In this document: positions 4,412 to 8,885 of the stretch, piece after piece
Layout of the letters: each line of letters begins with the position of its first letter
Numbering within the stretch: position 1 is the first letter of the stretch
DNA from: Promethearchaeota archaeon
GTDB taxonomy: Archaea > Asgardarchaeota > Lokiarchaeia > Sigyniarchaeales > Promethearchaeaceae
Direction of reading: 5' to 3'
DNA length: 8,885 nt
NCBI GenBank assembly: GCA_014729055.1
Contig: WJKO01000614.1
Coordinates: 1 to 8,885, forward strand
Notes under the pieces: generated by a model
What the model was told of the DNA's origin: nothing
The model's input: only the letters and a program-made list of their open reading frames with translations
Databases searched by the model: none
Made by a program: the position numbers and the translations under genes

Positions 4412-6108
4412 ATTCTAATTATGTCATAGGAATTGATTATGGTACAGATTCAGTAAGATGTCTTGTAGTAAATGCTCAAACAGGTCAAGAAATAGCGACA
4501 GACGTTTTCTATTACCCCCGCTGGAAAAAAGGAAAATTTTCTAATCCTAAGAAAAATCAATTTAGACATCATCCATTAGACTATTTAGAAGGACTAGAAA
4601 CCACAATTAAGTCTTGTCTCAATAAGGTGCCAAGCGATGTTATTGATAATATAAAGGGTATTGCAGTTGATACTACTGGTTCTACACCTTGTCTCGTTAC
4701 GAAAAAAGCGGAACCCTTAGCTTTATTAGAAGAATTCCAAGACAACCCAAATGGTATGTTTATTTTATGGAAAGACCATACTGCGGTAAAAGAAGCAGAT
4801 CTTATCAATCAGACGGCCAAGTCTTGGGGGGGTGTCGACTATACTAAATATGAAGGTGGTGTATATTCTTCTGAATGGTTCTGGGCTAAGATTTTGCATG
4901 TTTTACGTGAGGATAAAAATATTAGACAGAAGGCATATTCTGCAATTGAACTTTGTGATTGGGTTCCCGCAATACTTACAGGTACTAAGAATATCCATCA
5001 AGTTAAGCGGAGCCGATGTGCAGCAGGCCATAAAGCCATGTGGCATGAATCATGGGAGGGATTACCAAGCGAGGATTTCCTCTCAACAATAGATCCGCTG
5101 TTAAAAGGCTTTCGCAAGAGATTATATACAGAAACCTATACTGTTGATAAAAATGTGGGTTATTTATGTGATGAATGGATGTTGAAGCTGGGATTGCCGA
5201 AGAACCTAATAGTTGGTGTTGGTGCATTTGATGCCCATATGGGTGCTATTGGTGCAAACATTAAACCATTTTCTCTAGTAAAAATAATGGGAACTTCTAC
5301 TTGTGATATTGTTGTAGTTCCAAAGAGTAAAATTGAAAATAAGCTAATCAAAGGAATATGTGGTCAAGTCGATGGTTCAGTAATACCTGGTATGATTGGA
5401 TTAGAAGCAGGCCAGAGTTCATTTGGCGATGTTTATGCGTGGTATAGCTCTCTATTAACTTGGTCCATCGAAAATTTAATGCAAAAGCTTGCAAATGACA
5501 AGAATAAAGATATTTCAGATTTGATTAAAACAACCAAAGATATGATGATTACAGAATTATCAAAAAAAGCAGAATCCATACCTATCGATGAAAGTGGTAT
5601 TATAGCTCTGGACTGGTTTAATGGAAGAAGAACGCCGAACGCGAATCAATTGCTTAAAGCCGCAATTATGAATTTAAATTTGGCAAGCGGTGGTCCTGCC
5701 ATATTTAGAAGTTTGGTTGAGGCAACTGCATACGGAGCAAGAAAAATTAACGATTGTTTTGAATCTCAAGGTATTCCTATTAAAGAAATCATAGGAATAG
5801 GAGGTGTTTCGAAGAAGTCCAGTTTTGTTATGCAAATATTAGCTGATGTATTGAATCGCCAAATTAAGGTCTGTGAGTCAGAGCAAGCGTGTGCATTGGG
5901 CGCTGCTATCTGTGCAGCAACCGCAGCAAATATATATAATTCAATTAAGGATGCACAAAACAATATGGCAAGTGCTTTTTCGACCATATATATTCCAAAT
6001 TCGATAAATGCAGACAAATATAATTCGTTATATGAGTCTTATAAAAGATTGGGGACATTTGTTGAACAGCATATAGATGAGAATAAAGATAAATACATAA
6101 ATAAGTGA
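4408..6108 (+). CDS. araB: L-ribulokinase AraB (FGGY kinase family)
   Basis: This enzyme would phosphorylate L-ribulose with ATP to L-ribulose 5-phosphate in the cytosol. The 566-residue length equals that of E. coli AraB. The N-terminal phosphate-binding loop GIDYGTDSVR (8-17) and the run YPRWKKG...NQFRHHPLDYLEGLE (about 37-64) are signatures of ribulokinase rather than xylulokinase or glycerol kinase. GAFDAHMGAIG (272-282) contains the expected catalytic base D275. GTSTCD (295-300), the nucleotide-binding GIGGVSKKS (463-471) and the closing EQACALGAA (492-500) complete the FGGY fold. The start at 4408 is set by the conserved N-terminus. The TGA stop overlaps the araD ATG, so the two are translationally coupled. 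Strong similarity to bacterial AraB suggests transfer, though base composition matches the surroundings. Confidence 0.95.
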   Translation: MNSNYVIGIDYGTDSVRCLVVNAQTGQEIATDVFYYPRWKKGKFSNPKKNQFRHHPLDYLEGLETTIKSCLNKVPSDVIDNIKGIAVDTTGSTPCLVTKKAEPLALLEEFQDNPNGMFILWKDHTAVKEADLINQTAKSWGGVDYTKYEGGVYSSEWFWAKILHVLREDKNIRQKAYSAIELCDWVPAILTGTKNIHQVKRSRCAAGHKAMWHESWEGLPSEDFLSTIDPLLKGFRKRLYTETYTVDKNVGYLCDEWMLKLGLPKNLIVGVGAFDAHMGAIGANIKPFSLVKIMGTSTCDIVVVPKSKIENKLIKGICGQVDGSVIPGMIGLEAGQSSFGDVYAWYSSLLTWSIENLMQKLANDKNKDISDLIKTTKDMMITELSKKAESIPIDESGIIALDWFNGRRTPNANQLLKAAIMNLNLASGGPAIFRSLVEATAYGARKINDCFESQGIPIKEIIGIGGVSKKSSFVMQILADVLNRQIKVCESEQACALGAAICAATAANIYNSIKDAQNNMASAFSTIYIPNSINADKYNSLYESYKRLGTFVEQHIDENKDKYINK

Positions 6109-6812
6109 TGAGAATGGATTCAATAGACAAGTTAAAAAGGCAAGTATATGAAGCAAATTTGGAATTAAAAAATAAGAATTTGGTTGTTTATACCTTTGGC
6201 AATGTCAGTGGTATTGATCGGAAGAAGGAGATTATTGTAATTAAGCCCAGCGGAGTCCCTTATGAAAACTTAAACCCCGAAGATATGGTATCAGTAGACT
6301 TTCATAATAACGTTCTCGATGGAGATAAATGCCCGTCTTCTGACACGTTAACCCACATTGTATTGTATAAACATTTTCCAAGCATTGGAGGTGTGGTGCA
6401 TACACATTCAACTTTTGCAACATCTTGGGCCCAAGCAAAGAAACCAATTCCATGCCTTGGTACCACACATGCGGATTATGCAAATCGTCAGATACCTTGT
6501 ACTCAAGTGATTTCTGATAAACAGATTAAGGGTAATTATGTAGAAGAAACGGGTAACCAGATTATTGAAACCTTCCAAAATTATTCATATGAGGCAACTC
6601 CAATGGTCTTAGTGGCATCGCATGGACCATTTACGTGGGGGAAAGATCCCGATGAAGCTGTATATTATAGCGTTATTTTAGAAGAATTAGCAAAAATGGC
6701 ATATCTTACAATGCAGATTAACCCACATATAGAAGACATTAAACAGTCCCTAATAGATAAACATTATAACCGAAAACACGGTAAAAATGCCTATTATGGT
6801 CAAAAAAAATAA
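6108..6812 (+). CDS. araD: L-ribulose-5-phosphate 4-epimerase AraD
   Basis: This class II aldolase-fold enzyme converts L-ribulose 5-phosphate to D-xylulose 5-phosphate by retro-aldol cleavage and re-addition, using a divalent metal. Counting from the ATG at 6108 (234 aa; E. coli AraD has 231), the metal ligands are H98, H100 (VHTHS) and H172 (SHGPF), with D79 (SSDT) nearby. D123 in THADY and Y230 in the terminal AYYGQ match the two acid/base residues of the E. coli enzyme. GNVSG (31-35), KPSG (46-49) and SSDT (77-80) form the phosphate site. The whole protein is unmistakably like E. coli AraD. Start choice: ATG at 6108 overlaps the araB TGA by one base (TGATG); GTG at 6105 or ATG at 6114 are possible. 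Its product feeds the non-oxidative pentose phosphate reactions. Confidence 0.95.
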   Translation: MRMDSIDKLKRQVYEANLELKNKNLVVYTFGNVSGIDRKKEIIVIKPSGVPYENLNPEDMVSVDFHNNVLDGDKCPSSDTLTHIVLYKHFPSIGGVVHTHSTFATSWAQAKKPIPCLGTTHADYANRQIPCTQVISDKQIKGNYVEETGNQIIETFQNYSYEATPMVLVASHGPFTWGKDPDEAVYYSVILEELAKMAYLTMQINPHIEDIKQSLIDKHYNRKHGKNAYYGQKK

Positions 6813-6847
6813 GAAAAATATACTCAAAGAACAAAAATATAAAATAT

Positions 6848-6851
6848 GGAG
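6848..6851 (+). promoter_or_regulatory. Shine-Dalgarno site for the isomerase gene
   Basis: GGAG lies 9 nt before the ATG at 6861. It is one of the few clear ribosome-binding sites in the window, as expected for an internal gene of an operon. The 48-nt gap from araD also has A/T-rich boxes (AAAAATATAC at 6814-6823) that could act as a weak internal promoter. Confidence 0.5.
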
Positions 6852-6860
6852 ATTTGAAAA

Positions 6861-8351
6861 ATGTTAAATTCAAAAAATAAACCAGAAGTTAAATTAGGAC
6901 TTATAGCAGTTTCACGAGATTGTTTTCCAATCGAATTAAGTAAAAAACGCAAAATGGCAGTTATCTCTGAAGCAAAAAATCAGAATTTAAAGATAGAAGA
7001 TATTGAAATCATTGTGGAAAATGAAAATGATGTATTAAATGCATTAAATGAAATTGAAAAGAAGAAAATAAATAGTTTGATAATATTTTTAGGTAATTTT
7101 GGTCCAGAAGGACCATTAACAATGTTAGCCCAGAAATTTAGTGGACCCGTAATGATATGTGCTGCGGCTGAAGAAAGCCAAACCGATCTAATAAATGGCA
7201 GGGGTGACGCATATTGCGGATTATTAAGTGCATGCTACAATTTAGGTCTGAGAAACCAACGGATTTATCTACCAGAATATCCGCTCGGAACTGCCATGGA
7301 TATTGTTAACATGATTCGAGAGTTTATTCCGATTTCAAGAGTTATCATTGGAATAAAAAACTTGAAAATATTTACGTTTGGTCCGAGACCACAAGATTTT
7401 TACACTTGTCATGCGCCCATTAAACCATTATTTGATTTGGGTATTGAAATTATGGAGAACAGCGAATTGGATTTATTAGATATTTTCAATAAGGCAAAAA
7501 ATCATCCGAATATCAAGAAAATTAGGGACGAAATGAAACAAGAACTTGGAGATGGAAATCAATATCCAGAATTACTTGAAAGACTGGCCCAATACGAAGT
7601 TGCCTTGATGAATTTTTATCAAGAAAACATAGGAGCTAAAGAATTCGGGATTTTCGCAATCAAATGCTGGCCTGCATTTGAAGAATATTTTCAATTCGTA
7701 CCTTGTTATGTAAACTCTCGAATGGCAAAGAAGGGTATTCCTATTGCTTGTGAAGTAGATGTATATGGTGCGCTGAGTGAATATATGGCATACTTAGCTA
7801 CTGAAAAAATATCTACTATTTTAGATATCAATAATACCGTACCTAAAGATATGTATGAAGGAAATCATCTCGGTGAACAAGGTTTTAAACATACTGACTT
7901 ATTTATGGGATTCCATTGTGGAAACACGGCCACGGATTGTATGAAAACATATAAAATGAATTTTCAATTAATCATGCATAGATTATTAGAGCCAGAAAGC
8001 GATCCGAATATTACAAGAGGTACATTAGAGGGGCAAATGAAACCAGGAGACGTTACAATTTTTAGGATCCAGTCAACTCCAGAAGTCCAGATGCGGGCAT
8101 ATATAGCGCAAGGAGAAATATTAGACATTCCCCCAAAAACGTTTGGAACTGCAGGAATTTTTGCAATTTCAGAAATGGGTCGATTTTATCGATATGCTTT
8201 GTTAGAAAAGCAATTTCCGCATCACACTTCGGTGGCGTTCAAGCATTGTGGTAAAACTTTATTTGAAGCCCTAAAATTATTAGGAATTAAAGATATTTCA
8301 GTAAACTTGCCTGAAAAGTCATATTTTAACGGAGAAAATATATTCAAATAA
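6861..8351 (+). CDS. L-fucose/L-arabinose isomerase superfamily protein, probable arabinose isomerase of the operon
   Basis: This 496-residue protein has the three-part layout of FucI/AraA aldose-ketose isomerases: an N-terminal Rossmann-like region (LIIFLGNFGPEGPL near 72-85), a middle region, and a metal-binding C-terminal half. CWPAFEEYF (about 272-280) and IACEVDVYGALSEYM lead to the metal ligand E298. D322 in ILDIN follows exactly 24 residues later, the same spacing as E337 and D361 of E. coli FucI. H352 in FHCGNT and H454/H455 in FPHHTSVAF are candidates for the histidine ligand. The sequence does not look like classical AraA. Its place behind araB and araD suggests it makes L-ribulose from L-arabinose and replaces AraA. 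L-fucose or D-arabinose activity cannot be excluded, but would not supply AraB/AraD directly. It converges on the gene at 8374-8877 with a 22-nt gap. Confidence 0.85.
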   Translation: MLNSKNKPEVKLGLIAVSRDCFPIELSKKRKMAVISEAKNQNLKIEDIEIIVENENDVLNALNEIEKKKINSLIIFLGNFGPEGPLTMLAQKFSGPVMICAAAEESQTDLINGRGDAYCGLLSACYNLGLRNQRIYLPEYPLGTAMDIVNMIREFIPISRVIIGIKNLKIFTFGPRPQDFYTCHAPIKPLFDLGIEIMENSELDLLDIFNKAKNHPNIKKIRDEMKQELGDGNQYPELLERLAQYEVALMNFYQENIGAKEFGIFAIKCWPAFEEYFQFVPCYVNSRMAKKGIPIACEVDVYGALSEYMAYLATEKISTILDINNTVPKDMYEGNHLGEQGFKHTDLFMGFHCGNTATDCMKTYKMNFQLIMHRLLEPESDPNITRGTLEGQMKPGDVTIFRIQSTPEVQMRAYIAQGEILDIPPKTFGTAGIFAISEMGRFYRYALLEKQFPHHTSVAFKHCGKTLFEALKLLGIKDISVNLPEKSYFNGENIFK

Positions 8352-8373
8352 GAATAGAATAATGGAGAAAACC

Positions 8374-8877
8374 TCAATCCGATTGTTCTTCCCATTCTTC
8401 TAATATCTTTTTGAACTGCTTTCGAGTTATATTATCGATGTAATCACTCCCGTCTTCAAAACCATATTCATCTATAGGATCCTCATCGTTAATATTAAGT
8501 GAAGATACATTTTCAAAATATGTATCAATAGTGCCCTTTTCCTTTTTTTCTTTTATTTCAGGTGAAGATTTATGGTCTAATACGATAGCATCCGGATATT
8601 CTTTATTAACTCTTTTTACGGCACTTTCTACGATATACCAACCTTTTGGAATGCCAATGTTATATTTTAAAACCTTCATTTTCTTAAGAGTATCGTAAGT
8701 ATCAAAATATTCCCTTTCAGAAAGTCCTGCCCGCAACATAATCCGTTTAAGTTCGCTTTTCAGATCAATAGGTCCATATCGTCCTAAAACTTGAATAAAT
8801 AGCGCTTGAAGTATAGGAAATTTATTTTGATTTTTATTAATTTTTTTGAAATTTCTTTCCCAATCCAATACGCTCAT
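8374..8877 (-). CDS. Hypothetical protein with predicted winged-helix N-terminus and acidic tail
   Basis: I do not recognise a named family for this 167-residue protein. Residues about 20-83 look like a winged-helix domain: helix PILQALFIQVLGRYG, helix LKSELKRIMLRAG, helix SEREYFDTYDTLKKMKVLK, then a short wing leading to GWYIV. Residues about 84-116 are a lysine/glutamate-rich linker. Residues 131-148 are very acidic (DEDPIDEYGFEDGSDYID), and a final basic-to-acidic helix (TRKQFKKILEEWEEQSD) closes the protein. Such acidic tails often bind a basic partner or mimic DNA, but that is speculation here. There is no signal peptide or membrane segment. The start at 8877 leaves only 8 nt to the window edge, so its promoter and upstream neighbour are not visible. 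Confidence 0.7.
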   Translation of the reverse strand: MSVLDWERNFKKINKNQNKFPILQALFIQVLGRYGPIDLKSELKRIMLRAGLSEREYFDTYDTLKKMKVLKYNIGIPKGWYIVESAVKRVNKEYPDAIVLDHKSSPEIKEKKEKGTIDTYFENVSSLNINDEDPIDEYGFEDGSDYIDNITRKQFKKILEEWEEQSD

Positions 8878-8885
8878 TTGTATCT

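Noticed and set aside
4408..6108. Xylulokinase or glycerol kinase identity for the FGGY kinase
   Set aside because: The PRWKKG...NQFRHHPLDY region and 566-aa length are ribulokinase traits, and araD follows directly.
4581..6483. Several short ORFs (61-86 codons) on both strands inside araB and araD
   Set aside because: All lie within two firmly identified genes and show no domain or start signals of their own.
6861..8351. Classical AraA (L-arabinose isomerase, PF02610) for the third ara gene
   Set aside because: The characteristic AraA N-terminal and active-site phrases are not visible, whereas the E-x23-D spacing and general pattern fit the FucI superfamily better.
8375..8385. CAATC-C-GATTG as a terminator hairpin after the isomerase
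   Set aside because: A one-base loop cannot form a hairpin, and the sequence lies in the coding end of the convergent gene.
1..8885. tRNA, rRNA, CRISPR array, insertion sequence or toxin-antitoxin pair
   Set aside because: No cloverleaf-like arms, regularly spaced repeats, transposase motifs or paired small toxin/antitoxin signatures were seen on either strand.

Overview
The window is AT-rich, densely coded DNA, most likely from an archaeon. The evidence is archaeal-type promoters (TATA-like boxes some 20-45 nt before several start codons, usually without a clear Shine-Dalgarno site), T-run terminators, small winged-helix regulators and a multi-CBS protein. An Asgard (Lokiarchaeia-like) source would fit the style, but no marker gene here proves it and this remains an inference. 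No RNA genes, insertion sequences, CRISPR arrays or origin were found.

Layout. At 1-1131 (minus, cut by the window edge) lies a protein with four CBS domains followed by a domain that looks like the ribosome-hibernation HPF/RaiA (S30AE) fold. It is read away from a small SCP2-like (sterol carrier) gene at 1289-1690. A doubtful 63-codon ORF (1782-1973) then meets rlmE/ftsJ (1970-2563, minus), the rRNA 2'-O-ribose methyltransferase, tail to tail. A CPBP/Abi intramembrane protease (2664-3500) is divergent from rlmE. Two small genes follow: an unknown acidic protein (3654-3878) and a winged-helix DNA-binding protein (4019-4306).

The right half is a sugar operon: araB ribulokinase (4408-6108), araD L-ribulose-5-phosphate 4-epimerase (6108-6812, 1-nt overlap with araB), and a 496-aa isomerase of the L-fucose/L-arabinose isomerase superfamily (6861-8351). 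Together they make a plausible complete route L-arabinose -> L-ribulose -> L-ribulose 5-phosphate -> D-xylulose 5-phosphate. The first step would be carried out by a FucI-fold enzyme rather than classical AraA. AraB and AraD look very much like the bacterial enzymes in length and motifs, which suggests acquisition from bacteria. The winged-helix protein just upstream is the obvious candidate local regulator. Its promoter carries a bulged inverted repeat around the TATA box, and the araB start region has a duplicated ATG motif with a 6-codon overlapping mini-ORF. A convergent gene of unknown function with a predicted winged-helix N-terminus and acidic tail (8374-8877, minus) closes the window.

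The points most worth a second look are the tetra-CBS plus HPF-like fusion with its duplicated promoter motif, and the bacterial-style arabinose operon with a non-orthologous isomerase and its own candidate regulator.
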